From: Mansonella perstans
Taxonomy: Eukaryota > Nematoda > Chromadorea > Rhabditida > Onchocercidae
Assembly (NCBI GenBank): GCA_037074765.1
Contig: JBAMDO010000096.1
Coordinates: 1 to 64,000 of the forward strand
DNA length: 64,000 bases
Direction of reading: 5' to 3'
Position numbers and translations under genes: made by a program. Under the pieces are notes generated by a model. The model saw only the letters and a program-made list of their open reading frames with translations. It searched no databases and was not told the DNA's origin. The first letter of the stretch is position 1. Each line of letters starts with the position of its first letter. Positions 36,801 to 50,600 of the stretch are shown here, one piece after another.

Positions 36801-38945
36801 CATTGCTAACTTGAAAAAAAGAACTGATTTAAATGAACTAATAAGTAAGCTCATGTTGATCCAATGTTGGAATTTGCCGAAATATGCACTAAATTTTCAC
36901 AAAAATAAGCAAAACAAACATTTTCAGTTTTGTTTGGTTCATATCCGGTGACCGGTGGATGGATAGCAAAAGTTATGAAATCAAGCATCAAACGAATTAG
37001 ATCAGGTAAGGCTGGGCGTAGCGATGAACCTGTTTCCAATATATCCTGTAAGAATGTCTGTTAAACAGCCCTTCCGTTCGGAAATCACAATTCTAAACCC
37101 GAGCAATAGAAGCCACCTGCTTGACTAACCTGATATATAATCCGAACAGAATTGAGAACAGCCTCTAGAGTTGGATTAATATCATTTGCACTCGACAACA
37201 TAAACGGAATATGTTCTGCAGTTACTGGTACACTAACAATACCCTGGAAAAAGATAAATTCATTTATCATTGGAATATTTGTGATATCTTTAAATTATTA
37301 CATTACCTTTAAAATACTTGGCACTTCATCATATTTCATGTCATCACACGGAATTTTCTTTCGGACTCGCTCAAATAAAGGAACGAATATGTGAAGCAAA
37401 GTGATGAGATGCATTTGTCCAGGGATAAAGTCCTTTCGACTCCTAAAATCTTATAATTTGTGTATGAAAACCCAGGAACGCCACAACTCAAGAAAACTTT
37501 TAAAAAGTTATTTAATAAACAAATTACAGTGGTGCACATAATTGCAAGAATTCACAAAAAATAAAAAAGAAGAACTTTGCAAGACTATGAGAACCGAAAT
37601 ATTGCTTGAGCCAATAAATTTGAAAATTCATATGTCACACTCCTAATCCCACTTGCTATCAATGACAATTGAAGAAGATCTTGATCGCTGGAACAAATTT
37701 TACCTTTCGGATAAAGAAATTGCAGAGTCCGTCGACAAATCAACTTTGAAAGATTTGGACAGAACCAATGTCCGTGACATAACCATCCAGCTCTTCAATA
37801 ACCGATATTTAAATTAATTTAATAACACTTTACAACAGTAACGAAGCATTAAAATTAGCAAATAAACAAAAAGCTTGAGTGATATTTTATACATTCATAA
37901 GTTTCAGCTAAAGTTTATTAACAGAGATACCTTCACTACAAACTGTAATGGCACATAAGCATAAACATACCTTCCAAGAAGTAATCCATAAATATTCCGG
38001 CAAAACAGGTGCTTCTTCACCAACAGAATTTCCATGGGCACAGCTAAAATATCCAGTTACATAGAAAAGGAATATAAACGTGTATCAATGTATATATATC
38101 AATGCAAGTTGGCATTTTTTTCTTCGAAGTCTAAATATAATAATCCTAATTTTCGTTCTCCTAAAAAGTATGGAACATCTTTAAACTACTATTGTCAACC
38201 ACGGAACCAGATGAAAAAGAGAAGTTACTTGGCAAACTTTTCTCGCTTATACGTCTCATATCCTTGTGACAGTATTTTACCCAATAACAATTCCTGTAAA
38301 AATCTCTCTTACTTATCTGAAAAAGTTATAATGACAAAAAAGAACAATATGTGGAAAACAACGTGAACCAAATAGTGGCATGCAAAAATGTTTGCTAGTC
38401 ACTGGAAATTTTTGGAACGCCAGTAAGAGCTGAAGTAATGTTCCGGAATATTGTTTCGATCTGGTAACTCACCAATTTTACGAAAAATTTCGGTTCCATG
38501 AATACAAACCTGGAAGCTTTTAAGTGAAGCCAATGTCATTTCACTATTATCAGATGCCGCCAAATATTCGATATAATGGAGAAGGGTAGTCCACATAGCC
38601 GGAAAATCATCTGAAATGGGTCAGTGATTGCTAATTTCTACTCAAAACTCAGTATAAAATTTTAGCGCGAAACAAATTATAACTTGAAACTGGTAACGCG
38701 ATTGATAATTTAAAAAAATAAAATAAACTGAACCCACCAAGTGTAAGCAGAAGTGCTCGTTGGGAATTGAAAATTTTTACGACACCACTGAGAGTTTGAA
38801 CTGACGTTTCGGCCCATTGTTTCAATTCCGTATCTCTCGAATGATGTATAAGTATGTTTGAAGCACCCAAAGCTGAACTATCCGTTCGTGTTGTTGAGGC
38901 ACTAAGTGTTAGAGCTCGTACTCTGTCTAACATTGGGAAAAGTAT
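33852..38945 (-). CDS. mon-2: MON2 exons 24-40, C-terminal region
   Basis: Exons 38738-38945, 38510-38610, 38229-38293, 37971-38043, 37704-37792, 37307-37442, 37130-37243, 36920-37045, 36560-36682, 36094-36211, 35818-35884, 35570-35654, 35304-35406, 35008-35133, 34649-34764, 34289-34507 and 33852-33938. [20 protein letters not shown] is almost identical to human MON2. Others: [74 protein letters not shown] and [15 protein letters not shown]. Exons 26-28 are less conserved and were set by phase. The last exon is read through to the nearest stop; an alternative spliced tail is given separately. Confidence 0.9.
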
Positions 38946-41900
38946 CTGAAATGAATGAATTTGATGGTTACAATTAAAAATTAAAAAGTTGAGCTTGAAG
39001 AATCGATATTAAAACTTGCTAATAAAGGTCTCGAACAGTGCACTATCTAGATCCAAAAAGGAATAACGATTAACATTCCAATATACCTTCCAGACCATAT
39101 GCTTCCATGTATCCGATTTCAGTGCTATACCATGCGCTGCAATTGTTTGTAACAACGTGTGACAAGCACTTTTACGAACTGGTGGTCTGATATCAACGCA
39201 TAATTCGGAGAGGCAGTTATATAGCACAAGCCAAATAGTTTCACTTTCTTTCTGTGAAAGTTTTGGATTTTTTCGGTATAAAAAATCAGAAATTGTCCAC
39301 TGAAATGAATGAATTGTTTCAAATATGAAAAACCAGTTTTTAGCAATCAAAATTTAAAACTCGCACATACATCTAAACTTCCAATGTTTTTGTTTTGTTA
39401 ATTGCTAAACTCTCCGCTGGTTTAAATTATCAAATTATCGTACAAAACTCACCAACTGTCCCAGAGCTGAAAGTGATATATTTAATTCACACTGCTGCGA
39501 GCCATATTTTGCATCGGTTTCAACAAGCAGCTGTATACAGTGGAAGGGCAACATTTCGAGAAAATCTGTAATCATCAAAGCTACCGCCTCATAACTTTGT
39601 TTCACCAGTACTTCATCGTAACTGAAATTTAAAGAAAGTTTTGGAGATTTCTTTTCTTGGCAGTGAATTTTCTCTGTTTCTACAGAAATGCTATCGGCTT
39701 TATTCATTTCTAGAAAAATATCAGTAATTCTGAAAGCATGATGACAATATTATGAAAAATTCTAGTAAGATGAAAAAACACTGCTCCACAATTCTAGCCG
39801 TTGTGACTTGCTATTACTGGCTGTTGTCACCTTCCAGTAGTAAGTAGGAAGTAACAGTTCAAATTGAAGCCCAACTACAATATTCAGAACGTCGTGATAC
39901 AAGATTTGAAAACTACAGTAAAGAGCAACCTTAATTTCCCAGTCACAACAACACGGACAATTTCAATAACAGTTGGCCACTGATCTGAAGTTAACTGTTG
40001 TCCAGATGACTGTAACACATTTACAATGCATTCGATTTGCTTTCGGCGTACATCTATATATTCAATTTCGGACATTGACGATAAAGGAGACAGTATCAAC
40101 TGCTGACGTTTCTACAAAATGGATGATATGAAATAAATTTAAATGCGAATATTTAAAAAGTATCAGTAATTCAAGGAATTCCATAAAACTACTAAGACCA
40201 CTACTCGACATTTTTACTTGAAATCTCATTCCTTTCACTACTTAACATTATCTGATTTCTACCATCTTATCTTACACCAAATTTATGGAATCGATGTTGA
40301 AATCAGCAAGAACAAGCATTACGAAAGATAAATCTGCATAAAGATTTAGGATAGGATCGCACTATAACTATGGATTACTAATAATAATACAACAAACCGA
40401 TTCTGCAATTGCAGTTTTGACTTTTAAAGCACTTTTTACCAGTACTGTCAATGCTTGTGCACCCCACTCTCGCAGTTTTGCATAAGGATGCCCTGATACC
40501 TTCAACAAAACAAGTGCTTTACATATCTATTTTCACTTTGCTGTATAATATAGCTGGAATACACAATACAATGTGAACCTCAATAAGATGAGCTGTTACA
40601 GGTCTCCAAAATACTTCTAAACGTGCAAGGTTTGCCATTCCTGTCTGCTGCAATTTTGCAACAGGAAAAAAAGACGGCTCACGAGAACCATTCTGCGACA
40701 CCTAAAAACCTTCCATTACATTTGTAATATTCGAATTGCGAACCAAATAAAAATTCGAAATTCAAAGCTTACGATCATTGCCTCGGAAGAAAGTTTACAT
40801 AATGCGGCGATAACATGATGTAATGCAACATCGTCAAGTTTCGCTGTCGAATCAAACAATCTATTTAGCATAGCTGCCTAAAATTTGATAAATTTCAAGA
40901 AACCTTGCACTGCTAACCAATTCTGAATATATTTATTAGTAGCTTTCCCTAAATGTGGAAACGATCAAATAAACATACTACGACGGGAACATCAGCCATC
41001 GCAGCTGTTGTCAAAACATTGGTATTGGAGTGCGAACCCGTTACTAGCGAGATTCCATCAACGGCTTCGCCTATAATTGCATTAATATATAAAGTATGTT
41101 GAATGCTTATACTTGCGAAAGCATACTGATGATGAATAGCATGAATGAAATGCCCTGAATTATTATGATTTAAAATCACTGCTTCTATCATTCATAAGCT
41201 CAATCAATTTTTGCAGTAAACAAAGATTTAACCTGTTGCCAATTTATAACTACAACACATACCATCAGACCGAAATCCACCTTGCATACTTGGGGTCATC
41301 CCCAAAATCCACACTAAATGTTGAACTGATGCTAGTATAAGATGCCAGCAATCACCCAAATCTTGACCATTAGCTTCAGCTGAGCTTATCAATACACGTG
41401 CCACTTGCACATTTTTGGCAGTCAACTAAAAACCAAAAAAGTTAATGTGATAAACATGGAATTTTATTGAATATTTAGAATGGAACTTCAGTTACAAAAA
41501 CCTTCCACAAAATTGTCCAGATTGAAATAAGTCAATCCAGATCTAAACGAAAGAAACATACCATTACCGTTCCACAATAAAAGTTTGAAGGAAGTGAAGG
41601 AGTTGGGCAAACAGTACTAACAGCAATAATTTGACACGGCTGACTCGATATTGATTCATTTTCAACTTTTTCAACTTTCGAACCTTGAAATAAGAAAATT
41701 TACATTTCAACGATCATCACTGTGACAGAAACATTAAACGCACATTATCGAAAACATAAAAACATAATAAAAACGCATATAGCCTTTCGAAATTCATAAA
41801 TTTGTATATGGAATTAAAGATAAAGAAATTCACAAATAAGATCAAAATCGACCGTATTCCGCGTATCACAACACTATCTCTGATGTAATAAATGTTCACA

Positions 41901-44900
41901 TAATCAAGTCATTATTAGTAACTGGAAAGATTTTTAGCAACATACCAGTAGTCAAAATATCCTTGTCCATGTGGAAACCAGTTGAAATTAAAGATCCTGC
42001 TACGGTATTGAAACTACTAGAAGCACTTGCCATTCGCACCAAATAATTTGATGGTAACGCAGCTTTACAAAGTGCAAAATACGCGGCATCGCGGCCAGCT
42101 GCATCACCCAGACGACAGGATAAAAGCGTCATCGTGATAAAGCATTTCAAAAGTTGTTCTGTTACTGATTCGTCAACACTAAAATCAAACATCGAAATAA
42201 GAAAGTTTATAAAGAATTCTATAAAGAGTTCTAAAAGTTTTTCAAAAAAATATTTTGAAAGTCCGAATTCAGGAATACACATAAAATTTATCGTTTGTTG
42301 ATTGAAGAGAACAACTACCTTGCATCCAAAAAAAGTGAAATTGCAACAAAAAGGCTTGTATAAGTTGATTGATATAGCTCTCGAGCTACATCTGCAAATG
42401 CTGATTATTTTATACCAGGATGGAAAAGAACTTCAATAATTAAACTAGCAACTCCTCAACACTTTAATTAGACGAATAAGCTCATATACATTCACTGCAA
42501 CCTTTTTTCTCATTCCGCGAATAAAGAAATTCAATAACGTCGAAAACTGATTGGCAGCAGCCGTTTATGCAATAATAAGTTAATGATAACGAATAGCCAT
42601 CAGGTACATTCAATGCTTCATGTTTTTCTAAAGAATCAAGCCTGAAAAATGGCAAAGTTTAAAAAGTTTGACTTTTATATGTCGAAAAAATGAAATTAAC
42701 TAAAATGAAACATTTAAAGAGGAACATTTCAATGCTCAAGACGTATTTGCTTTCACCTAAAGCAAATACATCATCAGCGATGACGTAAGTGCATGTATCA
42801 ATAAAATCGCTAAAAACTGCCAACCATCAATTCATTCTAATTAGGTGCGAGAATTGTAAGCACCTAATTGGATAATTGTAAGCAGTGTAAGCAGTGAAAA
42901 AAAAAAAAAAAAAATTTACAATAAAGACTTTTTAGGAGTAATATTTTGACACAGTGGAATCCACACACCACGATACTGAAAGCCTGGTTGTGAGCCTGAC
43001 TGAATGTTTGCCTCGAATTGCTCCTCATCCTTAGTAACTGAAACAATATATTCTGAACAAATTTCTCAGTGCACAGTATTTAACAAAACATTTAGTCCGC
43101 AAATACATTTACATCTGCAGACCTTATTATCAAGTGCTTTAGGATGAAAATTTCAAAACTTCATTGCTTGCCTCCTTGCCGAGGATTATATAATCGATAT
43201 GGTGTTAGGTTTTAATGTTGATAAAGACTGAACTGGAATAATACACATACATGGACAGTCTATTTTACTGATAAAATTATTTTTGTCACACTGTTCGCTA
43301 CAATTACACCACCTGGAAATATCTATTATTATTGAACTTCTAAAAAACTCTCTCTACATAGTGAACTTACCGGTTTCTGATACATTGGAACGCAAAAATG
43401 ACAGTTGTACATACGCGGCCAAACCAGATACGATGGAATTAATCGCTTTTGTGGCACCCGGTCTTGCGTCGTAATTTTCACAGAACCAACTGAATTAAAT
43501 CTATTAATGGTAAAAGACAACTATAGCAATCAAAACTAACAACTGCAGGCAAAGTATGGAAATCAAAAATTAAGATGGATTAATAAGACCACCGCTACCA
43601 AATCTTGAACTAGTAAAACAATTTATAAGATGAATATATACATCAAAAGTTCGGGTAAAACAACAATCCTGTGCAAAACTTCGAGAGCAAGAGTGCGTTG
43701 CCATCCTAGTTTATCGGATTCTAGAAATTTCACAAGCAAAGCCAGGAAGATTTCACATTCTGTCACCTGGAATTACCAAATCAATCGATGACACAATAAA
43801 TTTAAAATATAAACTACCCTATAAGTAACTATATAACAAGCCTTTTCTTCTCTCACTCCGTTCGAAACTAAATCTTCAATTCCAACAAAATTAAGGTAAC
43901 AAAAACATCATAAACAAACCAATAAGTTGTAATAAAGCGTAATCAAAATTACAACAACACGTAAAAGTCGCATCGAAATTGGAAAATACACACGTTCGGG
44001 TGAACATGGTATTTGCGATGAAATGGAATCTAACGATGTATGTGCATTTGTTGAATAAGGATGTTGCGATGTGATCTGAATCAAATAAATTTAAAAAAAA
44101 AGATTTGTTCAGAGTAAATTTGAATACTGAAAAAAGCGCTAATTCATTAGATATACAATCAAATCGATAAAAACTGAAGTCAGCAAAATAAATACGGTAG
44201 CAGAACACTGTAAATAAGAATAAAGTAAACACCTGCATCTGTTTATGATTCGGTGCGAACAGTTTGATGATTAAAGGACATACTTGGTCTTTCAATAACT
44301 GAGCAAATTCGCAATGCTGCAAAAAAAGTATACAATTATTGAAAGAAAAAAACACTGAAAAGTTACGTAAATTAAAACAAAATTTTTCGACTTACTCGAA
44401 ATATTAAAAAAACTTGATCCAGAAATAAGAAGACAAGTAGGTCCATTAATTGGTGGAACATAAAACATAGGATAAAGAACCTTGATAAATACAGATGGAT
44501 AAGAAGAAAGCACTGATTCTAATAATTCTAAGCCTAATGTGCGTGTCATTTCCTGAATACCAGTTAACCAAAGTGGAGCATCAGAGTTGATAAGCAAGCA
44601 GAGGTCCTGAAAAAAGTACAAAATACATTAATGAAGATACAGTAAAGTAGCAATAATCAACATCATTGTTTATATGGTCCAACAAACACCTGTATATGGA
44701 ACAAATACTAAGTAAAGAAAAAAAAGTGAGCAGGAAGGAAAAAAATTAAGATGTGAAGAAAAAAAACAATTTGTTTGATGAATGTATCCAACCTAACAAA
44801 TCCTAACAACGTCAATTACAGATGGAAGAAAATTAGGCTTACATGGAACAACATGTAACCATCCGAAGCGCATGGCCTTAATGTTAGCGGTGCAACTTTC

Positions 44901-46342
44901 ACATGTGGTCGTACAGTTTGATGAACGAATGATATTTCACAATCTTTCAAATCATCTTCCTAGAAAAAATCATTTTTATCAATGGCAAAAATTAGAATTA
45001 TTTCATTAGAATGGACTAAGTCTAATTTCAGTAATTTTTTTAGTGTCCAAAGCGTCTGGCTGTTAAAAACGAAATATTCCGAATACTGATAGTCTAATTA
45101 ATGTGAATAGAACATTAAATAAGACAAACAAAAGCAGATGAAGTTACCTGGATAACTCGTTCATAAACACAATTCACCATCTGTCGTACAGTTGCTGATG
45201 CTGTGTTTATCACTATTGGATCTTTTGCAAAGTTTAAACGGAAGCACATCACTAAGCACTGCAATAAAAACAATTAACATGAAGTAATAAAACCATAATT
45301 TGCAGCAAGTTTTTGAAATAATATTCCACCTGAGCAACAACAACAACAATGAATGGCACCTTTGCAAGCCACTGTCCAGTGACTAGTAACTCTGTGCTGA
45401 CAAGAGGTGTTAATGTTTGTAAAATCCGTAATTCTTCGCATTCCGCTTCCATCAAATGCCAAAGTTCATTAACGATAATGTGAGCAGAAGCCTGAAATAA
45501 ATTTCATTCACTATCCATGTTTTTTTTTTTTCAGAACTTTTCTTAAATTCTAGCAACATTTTTTTTTTTAAATTCTAGTAGCAACAATTAATCTCATTCC
45601 GCAATATTCAATAATGAGTTGAATTATCATCCCAAAGGCTTCAATACTTGAGAGAACAGATATTAGTTGTTAAAAGCAAATGATCCTAAATGCTTAACAC
45701 ACATTCAATAACACACTTGAACGGAAAAAAAAAAAAAAACGTTAAATAAAGCAATAAAAAAATTAAATCAATACTCAATTTAATAAACACTTAGAAGAAA
45801 AAAAAGCACAAGAAACGAGAACGTACGGATTCAATAACTCGATGCTGTACCATCTTTTGAATGGCTTGCAAGGACACTTGAACAAGGCGAGCATTTTTAC
45901 TTGAACAACCCAAAATAAGCGGTTGCAATAGTTCAGCACTAGCACTACGTATGTTCGTCAGTAAATTCTGCTCAGTGGATGCTGCATTAATATTCTTTAT
46001 TTTCACTAGACCTGATTCAGCAGCCTGGAACACACCCGATTCAATGATCATGAATATGATGAAAAAAAAAAAAAAAAAAACTAGAAATTTGAAAACCACG
46101 AGATTTGTGAAATTGAGCATTTGCAATATTCAGCTTAAAGAAATCGAGGAATGATGCCAGTGATAAAACAGACTTACAACAAAATATAATAATATAGCGT
46201 AAATTTGCAGGGTTACCTCTTTAACTTGTGAATGTTTTTTCTTGGCATCTGTTGAAAGTGTTCGCAAGTCTGATAGCAAATTTTCAACCAGTCTTTTTCC
46301 TTCAATAGCTGTACCGAATGGTCCACCGCTTGACATTAAAAT
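33852..46342 (-). CDS. mon-2: MON2 homologue, whole gene
   Basis: Orthologue of Mon2/Ysl2, a large peripheral membrane protein related to the BIG/GBF Arf-GEFs but without a Sec7 domain. It works with Dopey/PAD-1 on endosome-to-Golgi traffic. Forty exons in continuous phase give 1,702 codons from the ATG at 46336-46334 to the TAA at 33854-33852; human MON2 is about 1,717 residues. Close matches to the family run along the whole length. The ATG is 6 nt after an AAG acceptor (46343-46344) with a long T-rich tract, as expected for spliced-leader trans-splicing. AATAAA lies at 33835-33830 on the minus strand, 17 nt past the stop. ST7 lies 1.3 kb upstream on the same strand. Confidence 0.95.
39087..43037 (-). 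CDS. mon-2: MON2 exons 11-23, central region
   Basis: Exons 42920-43037, 42502-42641, 42319-42391, 41946-42178, 41562-41683, 41263-41425, 40979-41070, 40773-40877, 40579-40701, 40398-40499, 39930-40111, 39453-39621 and 39087-39299. Landmarks: [96 protein letters not shown], [50 protein letters not shown] and [20 protein letters not shown]. All appear in human order. The long acidic/Ser-rich insertions of the vertebrate protein are shorter here. Confidence 0.94.
43371..46342 (-). CDS. mon-2: MON2 exons 1-10, DCB/HUS-like N-terminal region
   Basis: Exons 46217-46336 (coding part), 45827-46024, 45330-45491, 45148-45258, 44843-44959, 44481-44606, 44233-44316, 43920-44075, 43642-43766 and 43371-43489. 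Family landmarks in order: [20 protein letters not shown], then [108 protein letters not shown] and [20 protein letters not shown]. These match the human DCB and HUS regions, which mediate dimerisation and membrane and partner contacts. Confidence 0.95.
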
Positions 46343-46366
46343 CTTAAAAAAAAAAAAAAAAAAAAA
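46337..46366 (-). promoter_or_regulatory. Probable spliced-leader acceptor of MON2
   Basis: On the minus strand a run of about 22 T is followed by AAG, then ATTTTA and the start ATG. A 3' splice site this close to the ATG without an upstream coding exon is the usual signature of nematode trans-splicing. Confidence 0.55.
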
Positions 46367-47620
46367 AACTTTACGAACATATGTTACTCAACTCAGTCAT
46401 ATATCTATACCTTGTATCTTCTGAAAGAATTGAAACAAATCAAACCAGTTTTGTTGAGAGCCCCAGTAAATATTATACCCAATCACCTCGATAACTTTAC
46501 ATGATTTACGATGCATAATCCGAAATTTACAGCAAATTATGGGTAAGATTTCCTCGTAAAGAACTCCATCATCGAACATGACGAAATGCCTACAGCCATC
46601 TGCTGAGACGAGAGAGCCAAAAAAATATTTAAAAAAAAAAACAATATACCAGATTTAAATAATAAATCAATCATGGTTCAAACCAGCGTACATCTAGTTT
46701 TTTGTAAAAAAGAAAAAAAAAACTATTTTATTCATATTTTTCATAATTCTTTTTAACAGGCAAATTGTTCAACGTATATAAAATGCACCACCGAAATATC
46801 CACCAAAAATTCACAATAAAAAAAGGAAAAAAATTAATTAAATAAAACACAAAATAAAAGTAAATAAAATATATAAAACATAAAGAATTTAAAAAAAAAA
46901 ACTTCATTGGAAATTAGAAAAGTTGATGTAAATACAATAACACAATAACAAATAACAACACATATATATGCAATGAAAGCAGTTATAATTAATTTAAAAA
47001 AAAAAATGTCCAACATAATAAAATTCAGAAAATTAATACAATTCATAAATTATGAAGAAATAAACAAGAGAAAAAAGAAAGAAAAAAAAACCAAATGAAA
47101 GAGCGAGAAAATCATAATCAAAACTGTCAATCATTCACCATATTTTACCAAGCATAAAGCGATAAAAACAAAGCAGTAGCAAGAAGACTATAAATCAATC
47201 ATTTGGATGATAAATAATCCTTAACGAGATGCATGAGATCTCAAATATATAACAGGAAATGTACGGTGTTAACCATACCATCATTAAATTACATTAAATT
47301 ACTAGAAAGCAGCTCACACACACAGATACTATAATAGACGGTAATTGTTCATTTTTTTACCGAAAATTGTTAAGCAATGATAAAAGCCACCAAATCATTT
47401 TACAGATTTTTCTTAAATTAAAATCGATTAAAATTTTGAAAATTCACTAACTAAAATATCTTGAGACGCATCAGACTTGAGACTACATCCAAAACATTTT
47501 CTATAATGCAATTATTTTTTTGAAGGCATGAAATCTTAACAAGTACATTTTCATTGCTCAGATTTAATATTCATGTCGATCCATGTTTTCTGCAATAAAT
47601 TATAAAAGCATAAAACTAGT
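46367..47620. other. ST7-MON2 intergenic region
   Basis: About 1.25 kb of AT-rich DNA between the ST7 stop and the MON2 acceptor, containing the ST7 3' UTR. It has many A runs and no convincing coding stretch. The spacing is longer than a typical C. elegans operon gap but fits a compact same-strand gene pair. Confidence 0.6.
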
Positions 47621-50600
47621 TCAACTGACAGAATCACTGGAAGGTGGAACAAGTGGTTTTGATGCGAGCAGATTAATAACATTATCCGGGACAAGACTAT
47701 AAATACTTTCAATAAAACCGAGGAATAAATTTGCAATCGAAGTCATGGGTTGCATGAATTCCTGTAACAGAAAAGTTACTGAATGTTAGAAATAAAAACT
47801 ACAACAATTAGTCAAAATTTACCTAACCCTTAACAGAAATATGGGAACTACTCAATGAAAGTCGACTTTATTGCTCAATCAAGTTGCTGGAAAGTTACGG
47901 CACAACAACAACCAACAATGGATCCCACAAAAGTGTATATTTTGATATCGATAATTACCTTTCCGATATTTCTAGATTTCCATTTCAAACTGCCTTCCAA
48001 GTTATTAATACAAAAAGGCTAAAACAAGACCTTTGGATACTGATGAGTGACAATAGCCAAAACGACAGTGACGAAAAAAAGCAAAGCTGTAAGCACAGTG
48101 AAGAAGGGCAAATCACGCTTTGGATACACGGATACTTCGTGCCACGCTAAAAAGTTTAGTAAACAAATTAATTGATTTTCTTCTTTTATTGTCACTTCAC
48201 AACTACCATTAAATCTAATGAATTTAATCCAGAACAGTTATTTCAACTAGTAATTGTTCTGGAGCCAGTTTCATATATTCATGATGTAAATAGGTAAAAG
48301 CAAAAAACAACACCAAATAATAATGAACAATTGATGAAATGAACTTACAAGGTAAAAGTTCCCTATCGGCAGATTCAGTACACGATGGATAAGGATAAAA
48401 AAGATGTCCCTTCTCGAGAGGATTCGGTATCAGTCGAAATGCTGAAGAAAAAAGACAATTTATTTATAAGTACACAAATTTTTTTCTTTCATAATCCATT
48501 AATTTTTGCAATCTATGCTAATCATAGAATTCCATAAAAAAACAATAAAACATACTTCCTTCCCAAGTGCATTGTAGGAATGAAAGCGCGCCATCAATTC
48601 GCTTCCAGTGCTGCAAATGCCAAAACGAATAGGCAACAGCTTCCGAATCGCCGCGCTTTAATATGTGTTCTGGTGGTAATATTAATGGCTTCAGTTCTAA
48701 GAGATACTTGGCAACATGAGGATTAAATTCAACCGCTCGATGTATCGCATCAACAGCATTCAATTCTGCAGTACTTAGTCCACGTCGTAACACGAAATCT
48801 GGTGTAAACCTTAAACTATAAGAAGTACCAAAACTAAATGAGACCTTTCTCATGTTCAAACAAGAAAAAAAAGCATTATCAAAACCAATCATCACTTGAT
48901 CGAAAATGCTGTATTCCACATACGGTAACAAATATTTGTTGATACCGAATTCAAGCTCTCCGATGTACAATTGGTGGAAATACACATCATCATGATAGCA
49001 AAAAAAAGTTTCCGTTATCAATCACGAATCTCAGGAAAAGCGAAAAATAAGATACTTACTTATCAGCGACAGTTCTCACTTTTAATAAGGCCGATGTGAA
49101 ACATATAGTGGCAGATTTCGGTAAGCTGATATCTAAAAACGAGATTAGTCCCAAAATATCATATGGTTTATTAATAACATACTAAATGAACAATGTTCGT
49201 TAACAATAAATCAGCCACAAACTGTCATAAAAATATCATTTTGTTGATGATCTATCATAAAAACTTCTTGTAGTGACAACAGAAAAAAGCAGAAGTATAT
49301 TACCATCATATCGAGCTAGAACAGCCTGAGTATCAGCGTAAGCCTGTTGTTCCAACAATACTTCAATTAGATTTTCATGAATGTTCATTACGTTAAGCAT
49401 CGGAAATTCCTTGATCAACTATAATAATTCCTTGAAATAACACACAGCAAAATGGAATTCCAAATAAAACATCTTTTGTACGCGAATTTCGACTCATCGT
49501 TCATCTTCCCGAAACCAGAAATTGCAGTGGGCAACAAGTCTAAACTCTAATTTTTAGCCCATAAACATTTTTTTTTTTTTTTTTTTTTTGAGCACATGAG
49601 GGGATAAAAGAGCTAAAACAATTGCAAACATGTTAAGACGCCATGGCTTACATCTCGCATCATTTTGACTGCCTCGCGCAAACGTCCTTGCCGTCGTGCA
49701 CACATAGCCAGTCGTCGGCGTACGAAAACAAGCAAATTGACATCACGCCCTAGAAATATTCTTGTTCTTGAACGATAGCGTTATATCTCTCGTAATATTT
49801 GATTTTTTCCGCATACTCGCGAACATCGATTGAAGAGCATCTACCATTAACAAATATGGATACCCCTTGTTAAGGAAAACGACAGTAAGAACGAACAAAG
49901 TGATTAGTAATGAACTTACTATGCATTGGATCCGAAGCTAAATCATAGTGCACTTGTGACTGAGATTTTCGATAGTTTGCTTCCGTTACTTTTAATGCTC
50001 GTCTGAAAAGCAAAATGGAAAGAGAGTATTTTGTAAACAAAAGAGAAAAAATCATTCGTTATGCTATTGAACAAATAATACAGCAACTGAGGTAATACTA
50101 TGATTTATTAAAGCATGACATGATACAAGTCGGTGTCTGCCATGCAACGCGGCTTCATATGGGTTATTTCAACACAACAAATGCCTCGTTATTTGGCAAC
50201 CCAGTGATGGATATCGCACGTCACATTCAAACTTTGCCATGAGTGATATGAGCAGCTCTCTAAAAATTCAACAAACAGTTGGGATTTAAAATTGCACAGA
50301 ATCTTTTCTCCTTACTTCAATGTTTGTTCTACATCAGCAATCGTTTGGCATTGCTCTTCTGCCAATAATATTAGCGCTGGAGCACAGTCAGGGTTGATTT
50401 CCAATGCCTTGTATGCTGCATTAATTCGCGAATAGCTATCACGCTCTCGCCATGCCACTTGCATTACTAAAATTATCATCTGTTTTTCTTAAGGAAAAAA
50501 ATCCATCTAAGATATATACACAGTATCGCACGTATAAGTTCAATAAACAAAAAAAAGTAACAAAGCTTTATAAAACGTTACATCATCCCTGATGACCAAC

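Noticed and set aside
46397..46579. Sixty-codon minus-strand frame upstream of MON2
   Set aside because: MON2 has a convincing start with an SL-type acceptor at 46343; no similarity or phase link supports an extra exon.
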